A stretch of DNA of 64,000 bases from Symsagittifera roscoffensis (GCF_963678635.1 NC_087069.1:20000660-20064659); one strand, 5' to 3'. Positions 1-9,055 are shown, numbered from the stretch's first letter. The notes: generated from the sequence alone by a model not told the origin. Made by a program: numbers and translations.

Positions 1-1095
1 CAAGACTATCGGGGTCGTCAGAAACGGGAGTGAGTGGACGGGCGTTTAGTGAACCTTCAACTAGGCACATGGTTGTGTTCAAAATCTCGTCAGTCTACTT
101 TCCTGACCCTAAGATTGCATAAAATACACGCTTACAACTGCGCACTAATCGCTCCCATGCTCCACCTTGCACAGAAGAAGCTCTTTTTCGGCTCCTACAA
201 AGTTTGTTCCGTTGTCCGACCAATTTATTGAGGGTGTTCCTCGCCTAGAAATAAAGCGCTCGATAGCCATCACACATGAACTTGTGTCCATGGATGGAAC
301 CAACTCAATGTGAATTGCGCGAGTCGTTAGGCAAGTAAATAGAAAACCCCAGCGTTTCTCGGAAGATCGACGAATGGTTACATGAAATGGTCCAAAATAA
401 TCGACGCCGCAGTTCGAAAACGGTGGCTGGCGGTAACCTAGACGCTCCGCGGGAAGGTCAGACATCATTGGAGTAACGGTTTTCGCTTTTCGCTTTCTAC
501 AGCACACGCAATGTGTTTCAATAGCTCTTAGTGCAGATCTTAAGCGTAGTACAACAAATTGCTGATGAATGACGGAACGAAGGTGATGGCGGCTATCCAA
601 AATTATTGGATGGCGAGTTTCGAATACGGTTGCAGAGAGACGTTGGATACGGTCAGTAGATCTAATTAAACCGTTCGGCCCGATAAAAGGCGAATACGAT
701 GATATACGGCTCGACGTTTTCACATATTTTTCAGCTGCTAATTGTTTACTTTCAGCTGGGAATGACTCTAACTGCGAAAGTTGCAAAAGTTTTTCCTCTG
801 AAATAACAAGTTCTGCTGGATCAATTATGGCCTTATCTGGTGATCTGAAATGTCTATGCTTAGGTGAGAGTTTCAACATATATGCGACCAGTCGCTTTAT
901 CTTGGAGAACGAGCTATACTCTTCCCAAGGGAAGGCAAAGTCATCCGAAACTGCATTGCACGGAAAATTGGAAGAGACCTCTAAACCCTCGTTTAGATCG
1001 TAGACCGGACCATCCAGGCGAATTTTGTCAGTAACTTCCCTATTTGGATTGAAAGGCCAATCAGAAGTTTTCAAAAAGAAGGGCCGTTTACCCAA
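1..1095 (-). pseudogene. BEL/Pao integrase (frame 145-1095, remainder shifted)
   Basis: The frame from 1095 to 145 holds the integrase N-terminal region, the CVCC part of the HHCC finger, and the DDE core with the first Asp in GVDYFGPFHV and the second in SDNGTNFVGAE. Compared with copy 2 (about 50135-50200) it lacks some 23 codons around 590, covering the histidine pair of the HHCC finger. Near 150 the frame breaks. The remaining C-terminal coding, including the expected catalytic Glu region, continues out of frame to base 1. Integrase would insert the cDNA; this copy cannot. Confidence 0.9.
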
Positions 1096-1736
1096 CTGCT
1101 TTGCTTGAGGGAGTCAGCAGTAATACCTCTAGTTCCGGTGTCAGCGGGGTTGTCTCCACTCAAAACATGGAACCATTGGTCAATTGATGTTGACTCCAGA
1201 ATCTCGGCTACTCGATTGGCTACAAACACGGGCTGTTTGCTTGTCGAGTTCAACCACTGAAGGAATGTTGTGCTGTCAGTCCACATGAACACTTTGGAAA
1301 TACTCAGTGTCAGATATTTCTCGATATCATCCTTCAGGCGACTGGCAAGAAGCGCAGCCTGAAGTTCCAACTTCGGAATTGAAAGCATCTTAATCGGGGC
1401 TACTCTTGCTTTACCGAAAACAAACGCCAGTTGACATTTGTAACAGGCGTTTTTCTGAGCTCGAAGGAATGCTACAAAACAGAAAACGTCCAATGAGCTA
1501 TCACCGAACATGTGCAGCTCAACCTCATTTACTGAGAAGTCAAAATAGCAACGAGGTATTTTGAGCTGCCCTAAAACTGGCAAGCCAGAGTGCCATTCAG
1601 TGAATCTGCGGCACAACTCAATTGGCAGTGGGTCGTCCCACTGTTGGCCACTCAATCTCCAGATATCTTTCAGTAACAAACGTGCGCGTACGGTATACGG
1701 GGCGACAAGACCTATGGGGTCGAACACGGAGGACAC
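1071..1736 (-). CDS. BEL/Pao Pol: peptidase-A17-type linker and RNase H (fragment)
   Basis: The fragment begins SSVFDPIGLVAPYTVRARLL, the hallmark of the Pao 'peptidase A17' region between RT and RNase H. It then carries RNase H signatures: HMFGDSSLD, an acidic residue in IPKLELQAALLAS, and MWTDSTTFLQWL. Together they supply the D-E-D acidic set. It is lost near 1083, where a frameshift separates it from the integrase frame (NGPSF against KRPFFLKTSDWPFN). It is part of the same polyprotein as the neighbouring frames. Confidence 0.9.
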   Translation of the reverse strand: MSSVFDPIGLVAPYTVRARLLLKDIWRLSGQQWDDPLPIELCRRFTEWHSGLPVLGQLKIPRCYFDFSVNEVELHMFGDSSLDVFCFVAFLRAQKNACYKCQLAFVFGKARVAPIKMLSIPKLELQAALLASRLKDDIEKYLTLSISKVFMWTDSTTFLQWLNSTSKQPVFVANRVAEILESTSIDQWFHVLSGDNPADTGTRGITADSLKQSSWVNGPSF

Positions 1737-1775
1737 AAAACTAAGGACCGATCGCTGCGTAACAGAGTCTTTGAG

Positions 1776-2462
1776 TTAGCGGTTGACTCCTCTGCTCACA
1801 ACCAACGTATCGGTGACGTGGTCCCATTTGAGACCGAGAACATGCGATGCGGTTTCGGGATTAATCGCAGCGGTAAAAATTTCCTTACTGTTGTTAGCGC
1901 TGGTCTTAGGGGGATTTAGTTTCGAAGACAAATTGGGAACGTTGCTAATAAATTTTGTAAGATTAAACCCACCCAACTTAAGCAGTTCAACTAAACTGCG
2001 ACTTAACCTTAAAGCAGTTTCTGAGTTTTTCACAGACCCAAGGTAGTCATCCATGTAAAAGTTGTTGAGCACGGCGTAAGCGGCATCGGGGTAACGATCT
2101 TGGTTATCGACGGCTGTTCGGCGAAGAGCATAGTTAGCACATGTCGGAGAATGTTTCGCTCCAAATATATGCCTTGTATATTGAAATACACTCACATCTG
2201 ATGTGGGGTCCTCCCGCCACAAAAAACGCAAGGAACGTTGATCGCTTTCTAGTAAGCCGACCTGCATAAACATGCCTTCGATATCTGCCGAAATTGCGTA
2301 TTTGTGCTCTCGGAAGCGCATTAAAACGAATAAAAGGTTCTGAAGCAGATCGGGGCCGACGAGAAGGGAGTTATTCAGTGAACTGCCGTGAAACCTAGAA
2401 GCACCGTTTAAAACGCGCCGAACTTTGCCGGATTTAAAACTGGGTGGTGCGGTACGTACCAT
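1776..2462 (-). CDS. BEL/Pao reverse transcriptase domain (fragment of Pol)
   Basis: The frame continues the Gag-Pol polyprotein after a frameshift. It holds RT palm motifs: the catalytic YMDD in NNFYMDDYLGS, and an upstream ISADIEGMFMQV segment with the first catalytic Asp. It ends at an in-frame TAA near 1772. Beyond that the same frame continues (LKDSVTQRSVLSF) into the RNase H part, so the stop is a lesion and not a natural terminus. RT copies element RNA in the particle. Confidence 0.92.
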   Translation of the reverse strand: MVRTAPPSFKSGKVRRVLNGASRFHGSSLNNSLLVGPDLLQNLLFVLMRFREHKYAISADIEGMFMQVGLLESDQRSLRFLWREDPTSDVSVFQYTRHIFGAKHSPTCANYALRRTAVDNQDRYPDAAYAVLNNFYMDDYLGSVKNSETALRLSRSLVELLKLGGFNLTKFISNVPNLSSKLNPPKTSANNSKEIFTAAINPETASHVLGLKWDHVTDTLVVSRGVNR

Positions 2463-5400
2463 TCTCGGTCTGAATGGTTTTTTGAGTCGTGAGGGCTAAC
2501 CGGGACCACGTAACCCTTCTCGACATCACTTCGGATATCTGATGCGTATTGAGTTTTCAGGTTTAAATCTTCCTCTAGACGCTTTTCAAGAGACTTAAAC
2601 TGGACCAACGAAGCGTAAAAGTTATCGGGAAGATGAATGTTGTCATCAGCCCAGAGCATTCCGACAATATAACGACTGCCATCACGAATCGTGGTTGAGT
2701 CAAGAATTTTTTTTGCACGTTTATCAGCTGAGGAACGGGGATCAGCTTGTTTAAACGTGCCATACGACTCTAGCTCGTACCATTTCTTCACTTGCTCAGC
2801 AAGTGCTACGTCCTCAACATTGCACTTGAAAGTGTTGGCTCGAACACCAATTGGTGATGGAAGTGGGCCACTGAGAACCCAGCCAATGGGCATACGGACA
2901 GCGATAGGAGTGTTTTGATTTCGTCCTTGGAAGTATTCGAGAGGCTTGATTGCATGAAAGACATCCTGCCCTAATATCATCTCAACGTCGGAATAGTTGT
3001 AGACAATAAGTTTAATTGGCTGCAGATGTGGAAACCTGTCTTGGAGAATGGTAACGTCAATGGTTTCGGAACCAACGCTCAAACTGTCTTTCACAAAAGG
3101 CGTAACCCTAAACGAGTATTCATGGTGGTCGAATTTGGCAAAAACATTCACTTCGACTTGTTGCGTGGGAACGGATTCCGTCGAATTGAAGCCGTTTACC
3201 AGAATATCTAGCTGTTGGCCAGTTAAATTTAAACGCTGTGCTAGGCCCGCCGAGACCCATGAGTGGGTACAACAGGAATCGCACATTACAAGAGCAGTGG
3301 TCACATCTGTGTGTGAACTTATTTCCAATTGAAGTACAGGAAGGAGTCCCGTAAGTTTCTTGTAAGACGACGAACCGACTACGTCTGATGACGAAGTTTG
3401 CGGCTTATTCCGGTTCGGCGGGGCTGTACTGTTTGAAATCGAATGGCTTGCATTATTGCTATTGTTTAACTCTTTGTTTGCAGAACTTACGCTGAAAACT
3501 TTCTCAGCACCATGTAACAAGACATTATGGGTGCTTTCACAACCAGGCTTAGTGCATTTGCGGGCTTTAGGGCATTTTCGGAACATGTGGTCAGGTTGAA
3601 AGCAAGCAAAACACAACCTATTTTGTGCGGAGAATTGAGCTCGTTGAGTTGGGGTCTTTTCCTTAAACACAGAACAACTCCAGAGTGGGTGTTTACCATT
3701 GCACTGGAGGCACGGAGCATGAATTGGTTTTTCAACTTTTGAAGCAGCGGCAAAAACTTTTGTAGGTGGTTTATGGAAACCAGTCTTTGGAGTCTCCTCA
3801 GCTCGTGACTTATTCTGACTCACACGCATAAGTTCATGTGCCTCAGCCTTGTCGCGGAGCCTCTCATTAAAGTCTAAAACGGTTGGCTGTCTCCAACATT
3901 TCTTTACAGAGTGGAGAGACCATGACTCTTTCATATTTGGAGGCAATTTTGAAATAACTTGATTCAAAACGGATGTACTCTTCAAGTCATACTCATATCC
4001 TAACGATTTTAAAACTGCGACAAGACTGGATATACAGGAAGCGAAACTGATAATGCTTTCTGAATTGTGCATTTTGAGAGGTGGAAAAATCGAAAGTTTT
4101 TCAAGATGAGCCGCCACAATCGTCTGTGGTTGTCCAAATTTCCTCTCTAGAGTTTTCAAAGCGTCCTTGTAGAATACGCCACTGTAAGCGAATTCGGCAA
4201 TTGCATTCTTCGCTTTGCCTGAAACGAGAGTTTTGAGATATGTCAGTTTGACATCATCACTTAAAACGTTTGCATCGATTGCACTTTTGAACTGACCAAA
4301 CCATTCAGGCCACTGCAACGGATTTCCGTCGAAAGAAGACAATTTCCATTCAGGCAAGGGACCTTTTTGGCTCAGTGTCAAGATTTCAGCTAGATCTTGA
4401 TTTGTGATTGGTTTACTGCTCGAGGACGTAAATGGGCCATATTGTTTGTTCTCATTTGTATAAGGCGCCATCAGCGGTTTTGAATAGATTGCGGCGTCTA
4501 AAGCTTTAGAATTACCGACATAAAAAGTTGTTCCTCCGCTAGAGAACGGTTGAACATTCGATGGCTGTGTGACATAATATGAGTTAGGGGAGAAGGTGAC
4601 TGTTGGAGGATTGAGAGGACCAACGTTAGTTGGTAAAAGCGGTTGGTACACAAAATTTGCGGAATTACTTGGGAAAAAGGTTTGTTGAGCAATGGGCATT
4701 GAGCTCGTCGGGATATTAGAATGATGAAAACTACTCTGCATCAAAGGGTTGTAGTTGTATAGGTTGGTCAAAGGTAGCTGTTCCTGTGGCTCATACGTAC
4801 TGTTTAACTTTGGATTTGGCAAGCTGACACTTGTATTTGATGTATGAGGGACGTTAACATTCTGTGAGTTTATACACGTGGTTTCGAAAAAATCAGCAAA
4901 TGGATGTGAGTTATTAAATATCGTCAAATTTCTACTGAAAGGCGGTTCAATACTTGAAAAGGACAAGAACTCGGAAGCTGGTTCCAGATTGACACTTTGG
5001 ACTGGCGCCACGGGCTGAACTATTTCCTGAGTTGAGAATTGAGTGTTCCCCCAACTTCTTGTCCTGTCTTCCTCCGTTTGGTTCTCCTGAACGGCCATTG
5101 CCAATTTCGATCTGCTACGACGAAGTTCGCAAATTTCAGAGACGTCTTCCAGATATTCAGCCTCTTCGATAGTTGCTTCAGCTAGCTTTTGACGGCTTTC
5201 CTCTACAACCACATCAAGATCAAGTTGACCCTTCATCGACTGAATCTGGATCTCTTGCTTTTTCAAACGAAGCTTAGCCTCTACTTGGCGTTCAACTTCC
5301 TCGCGTCTAATTTTTGCAAGGGCTGCTTCTCTTCGACGCTCACTCGAAGTCATTGATGCAATCTTAGAACGCTGTGAAAGGGGTTTCTTGGAACGGACGG

Positions 5401-5797
5401 ATTCGCTTGGCGTTGGGGTTCGTGCAGTTGCTACCTGGTCCTCTTGATGTTTAATTTGAAAGAAATTTTTAGCTAGACCTAATACATCGTCATGTTTTGC
5501 AGTGGTAGATCCTAGGTAAAACTCAAGTTGATTTATTGTTTCAGCAGCGTTGTTGCTGTGCATAGACAAAGATTTAAGCTCATCATTTTTCTCTATAATT
5601 TTTTGTAAGCAAATGCTAGATTTTTCTATGTACGTTTCAATTTTAGCTGGTCTATCATTCGCACTTATATATTCCGTAATTTTGGCATGGTAATCGAAAA
5701 GATTTGTTTCTAACTCTTTCCTGGCAAGATAAATTTTGTTTAGCTTCTGGCCGAGATCAAGCTCCATTTTGAAATATTTGTTTCTAAATAAGAGCAA
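2408..5797 (-). CDS. BEL/Pao Gag-protease polyprotein (DUF1759, zinc knuckles, DUF1758 protease)
   Basis: This 1129-residue frame starts MELDLGQKLNKI. The order is a charged coiled-coil region (about residues 130-250, rich in R/E/K/Q) and an S/N/P-rich linker. A DUF1759-type capsid region follows (near 475-600, LPEWKLSSFDGNPLQWPEWF). Next come BEL-type zinc knuckles (near 715-785: CLQCNGKHPLWSC, then CFACFQPDHMFRKC). Last is an aspartic protease of DUF1758 type (VMCDSCCTHSWVS), where the usual DSG/DTG is DSC, a variant known in this superfamily. The frame then enters the protease-RT linker and is lost near 2420 by a frameshift relative to the RT frame. Gag would build the particle and the protease would mature it. 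The second copy keeps the same start and zinc knuckles. Confidence 0.92.
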   Translation of the reverse strand: MLLFRNKYFKMELDLGQKLNKIYLARKELETNLFDYHAKITEYISANDRPAKIETYIEKSSICLQKIIEKNDELKSLSMHSNNAAETINQLEFYLGSTTAKHDDVLGLAKNFFQIKHQEDQVATARTPTPSESVRSKKPLSQRSKIASMTSSERRREAALAKIRREEVERQVEAKLRLKKQEIQIQSMKGQLDLDVVVEESRQKLAEATIEEAEYLEDVSEICELRRSRSKLAMAVQENQTEEDRTRSWGNTQFSTQEIVQPVAPVQSVNLEPASEFLSFSSIEPPFSRNLTIFNNSHPFADFFETTCINSQNVNVPHTSNTSVSLPNPKLNSTYEPQEQLPLTNLYNYNPLMQSSFHHSNIPTSSMPIAQQTFFPSNSANFVYQPLLPTNVGPLNPPTVTFSPNSYYVTQPSNVQPFSSGGTTFYVGNSKALDAAIYSKPLMAPYTNENKQYGPFTSSSSKPITNQDLAEILTLSQKGPLPEWKLSSFDGNPLQWPEWFGQFKSAIDANVLSDDVKLTYLKTLVSGKAKNAIAEFAYSGVFYKDALKTLERKFGQPQTIVAAHLEKLSIFPPLKMHNSESIISFASCISSLVAVLKSLGYEYDLKSTSVLNQVISKLPPNMKESWSLHSVKKCWRQPTVLDFNERLRDKAEAHELMRVSQNKSRAEETPKTGFHKPPTKVFAAASKVEKPIHAPCLQCNGKHPLWSCSVFKEKTPTQRAQFSAQNRLCFACFQPDHMFRKCPKARKCTKPGCESTHNVLLHGAEKVFSVSSANKELNNSNNASHSISNSTAPPNRNKPQTSSSDVVGSSSYKKLTGLLPVLQLEISSHTDVTTALVMCDSCCTHSWVSAGLAQRLNLTGQQLDILVNGFNSTESVPTQQVEVNVFAKFDHHEYSFRVTPFVKDSLSVGSETIDVTILQDRFPHLQPIKLIVYNYSDVEMILGQDVFHAIKPLEYFQGRNQNTPIAVRMPIGWVLSGPLPSPIGVRANTFKCNVEDVALAEQVKKWYELESYGTFKQADPRSSADKRAKKILDSTTIRDGSRYIVGMLWADDNIHLPDNFYASLVQFKSLEKRLEEDLNLKTQYASDIRSDVEKGYVVPVSPHDSKNHSDREWYVPHHPVLNPAKFGAF

Positions 5798-5973
5798 AAA
5801 AAAATAGTGTCGGTTGACGAAATCAAACTAGAATCAATTCAAGTAGCCGCGTCCTATACCGAACGAGAGGATCCTCGCAAGACCCTTACAACTCTCGTTG
5901 CCTACGGAACAGAAGGACAACAAATTACAAGATTGAAAATAAAGATGAATTTAACTAATGGAAAAAAAACAAA
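5798..5973. other. Spacer between accessory ORF and gag, with antisense open frame
   Basis: This spacer is well conserved with 47690-47890 in the second copy. Read on the opposite (plus) strand it holds an open frame of about 55 codons around SIQVAASYTER and VAYGTEGQQ, and the same frame is open in copy 2. Substitutions between the two copies are mostly amino-acid changing, which argues against selection on this frame. It may instead hold the gag promoter or a splice site. Confidence 0.35.
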
Positions 5974-6618
5974 TCAAGATTTATAATGCCTAACAAATGT
6001 TAAATATTCTTCAACTGTTGTCATTTGTGTAATCTTTTGCTTATCTGCTTTTCTTTTCCTTGAACTTGGTCGACGACTTTTAATTTTATTGATAAGTTCG
6101 GACAGATTGCGGAAATAACGTCGAATGATTCTCAAATTTTTTATTTCTAAAAACGCCGGAGGATGAATTAATTTAAGCTTACGAATTAGTTCTTTATTGC
6201 TAGCTTTTCTTTTTGATATTAAATGTTTGGTCACACTAATTGTTAATATTCCTGTTTCAACCAAACGTCCATAAATATTAGGGGTATTTCGACGGTGTAC
6301 GTAAATAATGGCTGATATTTTGTTTTTATATTCTTTTAAAATTTTAATCAGACTTTCTGGTGTAAGTGGGTTATCGTTGTTTGATCTATGCTTGCTCAAT
6401 GAATTATTTATAACATCGTGCCAAATTATAAAGTTTTTCTCTATCATACATTTTGGGGAATTGCTTAAAAGATATTGAACAGTCTTTTGCCGGTTATTTG
6501 CATTCAAATTAAAGCTTAAACCTGGAACTGCTTTAAAAGTGTCGTCGAGGCGTTTTTGTAGAGTTAATGGTAATGTATTTACGGAGTGATGGAGAGAACT
6601 CGCAGCAATGATGAACAC
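5974..6618 (-). CDS. Unrecognised BEL-associated accessory protein, 214 aa
   Basis: This ORF lies between the leader and gag of BEL copy 1, on the same strand, ending 176 bp before the Gag start. A truncated homologue at 47269-47664 occupies the same place in BEL copy 2, so it belongs to this element lineage and is not a chance ORF. The N-terminal part is hydrophobic and short. The middle holds the conserved stretch IIWHDVINNSLSKHRSNN near residues 83-100, then PLTPESLI. The C-terminal half is very basic (repeated K/R, including RRPSSRKRKADKQK), suggesting nucleic-acid binding or nuclear targeting. No zinc finger, protease or envelope motif is seen. I do not recognise a named family. The W-H-D-x-x-N-N pattern could be enzymatic, but this is unproven. 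Confidence 0.7.
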   Translation of the reverse strand: MFIIAASSLHHSVNTLPLTLQKRLDDTFKAVPGLSFNLNANNRQKTVQYLLSNSPKCMIEKNFIIWHDVINNSLSKHRSNNDNPLTPESLIKILKEYKNKISAIIYVHRRNTPNIYGRLVETGILTISVTKHLISKRKASNKELIRKLKLIHPPAFLEIKNLRIIRRYFRNLSELINKIKSRRPSSRKRKADKQKITQMTTVEEYLTFVRHYKS

Positions 6619-7529
6619 AATTTAGAGTGATAAGCGATACGATTGTGTTAATGGCAATCAATTTAAGGAGTCTGTTGATGTAAAGTCGTCACATAGAAAT
6701 GAAAAAAAAAAATTATCACGATAAGAACTCTAAGAACCCTTAGCTGAGGGTTTTGTAAGGTTTTGCTAAGGCTTCGATTCAGTACTATTTAAGTTAACGC
6801 GTACGGTTTATCGGTTAAACTCAACGACGTTACGGCGAAACGGTAGTAGTAACGGTCGCGGCGGTATGCGGCCGAAAACGGGGCAAGCCGAGCAAATTTT
6901 TTAAAGTTTATCCAACCACTGGAGGAAACCTAGGTAGGGATTCACTCAAAAAACTTGCTCGACACGATTGACGGTTTAAACGTTTGAACGGGCGAGACGA
7001 AAACGGTGTTTTCCAATTTTGCTCTAAATTCGGGCAAAAAAAAAAATTTTTTTGTCAGTGAAAGTTTTGGGAAAAGTTGGAATAACTTTTTTTTTTCGAG
7101 AATTTTTTTTTTTTGAAAATTTTTATTTTTTTTTGCAGAAATTTTTTTGGAAAATTTTCTGAATTTTTTTTCGCAAAATTTTTTGGGTTCGAGATTATCC
7201 TGGGGTAATAGGGTACTGGGTATGAACTAGGATTAGGTATCTAGTACGGTCTTAATCGGTTTGCAATTAACAACATCGTATGTAATTTTATAGCACTGAT
7301 AATCAAAAAAGTAGTTTTTTTTTGGTTAAAAAACTAGCACAAATTAGAGTCTAAAAGTTAGTTGAAAGCACAGGTTCGATCTTACAAGTTTTTTTCAGGT
7401 TGTTCACCTGGCCTGAGTCCAAAAGTACACGAAGATTCCACAGAAAAACCACTTTCCGCCTTGTGTGATGTCGGCCTTCTGGCTTGTCGGCTTTGTTTTG
7501 ACTTGTGGTGCTTTCCCCGTTTTTGACTT
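6619..7529 (-). other. Untranslated leader of BEL copy 1
   Basis: There is no convincing ORF here. The stretch holds long A/T tracts (about 7020-7180). Its 6780-7290 part matches, inverted, the leader of the second copy at about 46640-47130. It lies between the primer site and the accessory ORF, so it is leader RNA that could hold packaging signals. No specific signal is recognised. Confidence 0.6.
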
Positions 7530-7830
7530 GAGGTCACACGAAATTGTGGAGGGCTCCTTGATTTGGAGAATAAGGTCGCTCAAAATTGTGCAGGGATCGT
7601 TCCTTGCTTCAATTTGAGGTCGCACAAAATTGTGCAGGGGTCATTCCTTGCTTCAATTTGAGGTCGCCTAAAATTTTGTTCGAGCTGGGCCTTCTTTCAA
7701 AAATTCAAAAATTGAGGTCACACAAAAGTGTGCAGGGCTCCTTGCTTTGCAGATGGAGGTCTCACAAACTTGTGCAGGGGTCGTTCCTTGATTCAATTCG
7801 AGCTCGCATTAAATTGTGTTCGGGTCGGTC
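7530..7830. repeat. 43-44 bp tandem repeat in the BEL leader
   Basis: About seven imperfect units start near 7530, 7572, 7616, 7660, 7714, 7756 and 7799, so the period is 42-44 bp apart from one 54-bp step. The shared core on the plus strand is GAGGTCGCACAAAATTGTGC followed by an AGGGGTCGTTCCTTG-like stretch. The CACAAAATTGTG part is a short palindrome, so each unit could form a small hairpin in element RNA. The second BEL copy has no such repeat in its leader. The array therefore arose in, or was lost from, one lineage. Confidence 0.8.
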
Positions 7831-7845
7831 CTCAGTTGTGTGCTC

Positions 7846-7861
7846 CCGAGTCGCGGCACCA
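7846..7861 (-). promoter_or_regulatory. Primer binding site, tRNA-His type
   Basis: Immediately downstream of the LTR the minus strand reads TGGTGCCGCGACTCGG. This matches the complement of the 3' end of animal tRNA-His including CCA, with one difference in the first 16 bases (recalled tRNA sequence). A degraded version, TTGTTGCCGCGACTCTGG, follows the LTR of the second copy near 46112. The position directly after the LTR and the TGG start are what is expected for minus-strand DNA priming. Confidence 0.75.
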
Positions 7862-8313
7862 AAATATTCTGGCCTTTTTTATAACTTATAAAAACAGGAA
7901 ACAGAATCGGTTTAATTTAAGAGAATCAATAAACGGCGAATTTTAGTAATTTTTTATTGCACGGAATTAGCAACAACATTACACGTATCAAGTTAAAAAG
8001 TGGGCTTGTTCATGCCCTGATTTGTGTGACTTATGTGTTTTTTCACAATGAGTTCATACTTAGTTCACGCAGTTTAATTAACAGAAACACAATTGCAAAC
8101 CAATTTTGAACCGATTAAAATATTAGCATTTTATGTTCTCTCAGGTTCGGCTCAAATAGGATTCTCAAATGAAACGACTTAGGTGAGAATCGAACCCACG
8201 CCGAACTCCCCGGAACCCACTATGTATACGCTGAGCTATATAGCTAATATTGCTAAGCAACTATACTGGCTTTATACTATACTTTCATACTTTAATGCTA
8301 TGTAGCATTAACA
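7862..8313 (-). repeat. 5' LTR of BEL/Pao copy 1
   Basis: On the minus strand the LTR starts TGTTAATGCTACA at 8313 and ends just before the primer site at about 7862. The start is fixed by alignment with the two other LTRs of this family at 45807 and 51113, where similarity begins at the same TGTTAATG. It is about 450 bp. It contains a tRNA-like insert of about 120 bp that the LTR at 45807 lacks. The exact 3' border is uncertain by a few bases, because no TG...CA end is obvious. A TSD cannot be checked, since the other end is outside the window. Confidence 0.8.
8174..8245 (-). other. tRNA-like segment (pol III box A/B-like) inside BEL LTR
   Basis: On the minus strand the segment has a TATAGCTCAGCG stretch resembling box A. 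About 40 bases further is a perfect box B core, GGTTCGATTC, set in a T-arm-like stem (GTGGG with CTCAC around a 7-base loop). The acceptor ends do not pair and the second half of the D stem is missing, so it is not a functional tRNA gene. A tRNA-derived SINE head or captured tRNA pseudogene fits best. The same segment is in the LTR at 51113-51464 and is absent from the LTR at 45807-46112. Confidence 0.6.
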
Positions 8314-8685
8314 TACATACTTTTATTGACGTCTTTTGAAGCGTCTCACCGTTCTCGTTTGCGGGGAGATAGCTAAATTGATCATTGCAGGGGATGGGGG
8401 TGATGAGATTGCTCAACTGATCCCAAAACAGAATGGCAGTTTGGGAAACAGAACCGGTATTAGCAACAATTTTTCCATGCTATGTGCTGTGTACAAAACA
8501 TCGGCTCTTTCCCACCTTCCCCACCTTTCAAAGTTTTTTTTTGCTTGTTGCTTTACGTGTTGTTATGGCTAAAAACGTGGTAATACGATAAAGAGTATGG
8601 AGAACAAATCTGTTCACAACTGTCAGTTTGTTTGCCATGCCGACTTTCATTCAATTAGGTAGTTTATTTTTAAAGTTGAAATTGA

Positions 8686-8720
<35 letters not shown>

Positions 8721-8847
8721 TGTGTGGGGGGAGGGGGTTGGAAGAGAGTCAAAGTATTTACACAACTCTGGGTCTTTTCCATTATAGCACACCCAAGCAG
8801 TCTCTAACCCAACATCATAATAAAAAGTGATTCCACAATTCTCAAAC
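8314..8847. other. Protease A intron 1 sequence with a GT microsatellite
   Basis: This lies between the BEL insertion and the splice donor of protease A exon 1, and is probably intronic. A (GT)n microsatellite of about 38 bp lies at 8688-8725, followed by a G-rich run. Apart from this I see no gene. Confidence 0.55.
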
Positions 8848-9055
8848 CTGCTCGGGATAGGCAATGGGCAGCAGTTAGAACCCAGTTACTTTGAATGAGT
8901 GTCCCCCCGCAGACCCCGCTTTTGTCCATTTCTAGCAGCGCATAAAAAGGTCGCTTGGGGGCATCGTATCCATTTATCACGCTTCTTTTCAATTCTTTTG
9001 CTTCAAAGTTGGCAAACATCTGTGAGCACAAAACGGCAAAAAATATGCGCGACAT
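8848..9055 (-). CDS. Serine protease A (chymotrypsin family), exon 1
   Basis: The exon starts MSRIFFAVLCSQMFANF, a signal peptide. It continues through the propeptide and activation region (KRSVINGYDAPKRPFY, where free N-terminal IVGG-like residues normally form after trypsin-type cleavage) to the CGGTLI strand and the catalytic-His motif NWVLTAAHC. It ends at a likely donor, CAG|GTTTGAG (exon end 8848), in phase 1, the same place and phase as exon 1 of protease B at 52360-52582. The proteins are closely similar, so these are paralogues. Later exons should lie at lower coordinates. None are seen before the window edge, where the BEL/Pao insertion occupies 1-8313. Whether the gene is intact is therefore unknown. 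Confidence 0.85.

Larger units (their letters stand above)
1..8313 (-). mobile_element. BEL/Pao LTR retrotransposon, copy 1 (3' end outside window)
   Basis: Read on the minus strand the order is 5' LTR, primer site, leader, accessory ORF, Gag with protease, RT, RNase H and integrase. This order and the domain types are those of BEL/Pao. The 3' LTR would lie left of base 1. Coding frames are long but carry visible lesions: a frameshift near 2.42 kb, an in-frame TAA near 1772, a frameshift near 1.08 kb, and a frame break near 150. The integrase also has a short deletion near 590, seen by comparison with the second copy at 45-51 kb. The copy is therefore dead but fairly young. Sequence shared with the second copy defines the LTR start. 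Confidence 0.93.

Noticed and set aside
8688..8725. Coding extension of protease A through the GT run
   Set aside because: The ORF translating as Thr-His repeats is a microsatellite lying past the conserved phase-1 splice donor at 8848.
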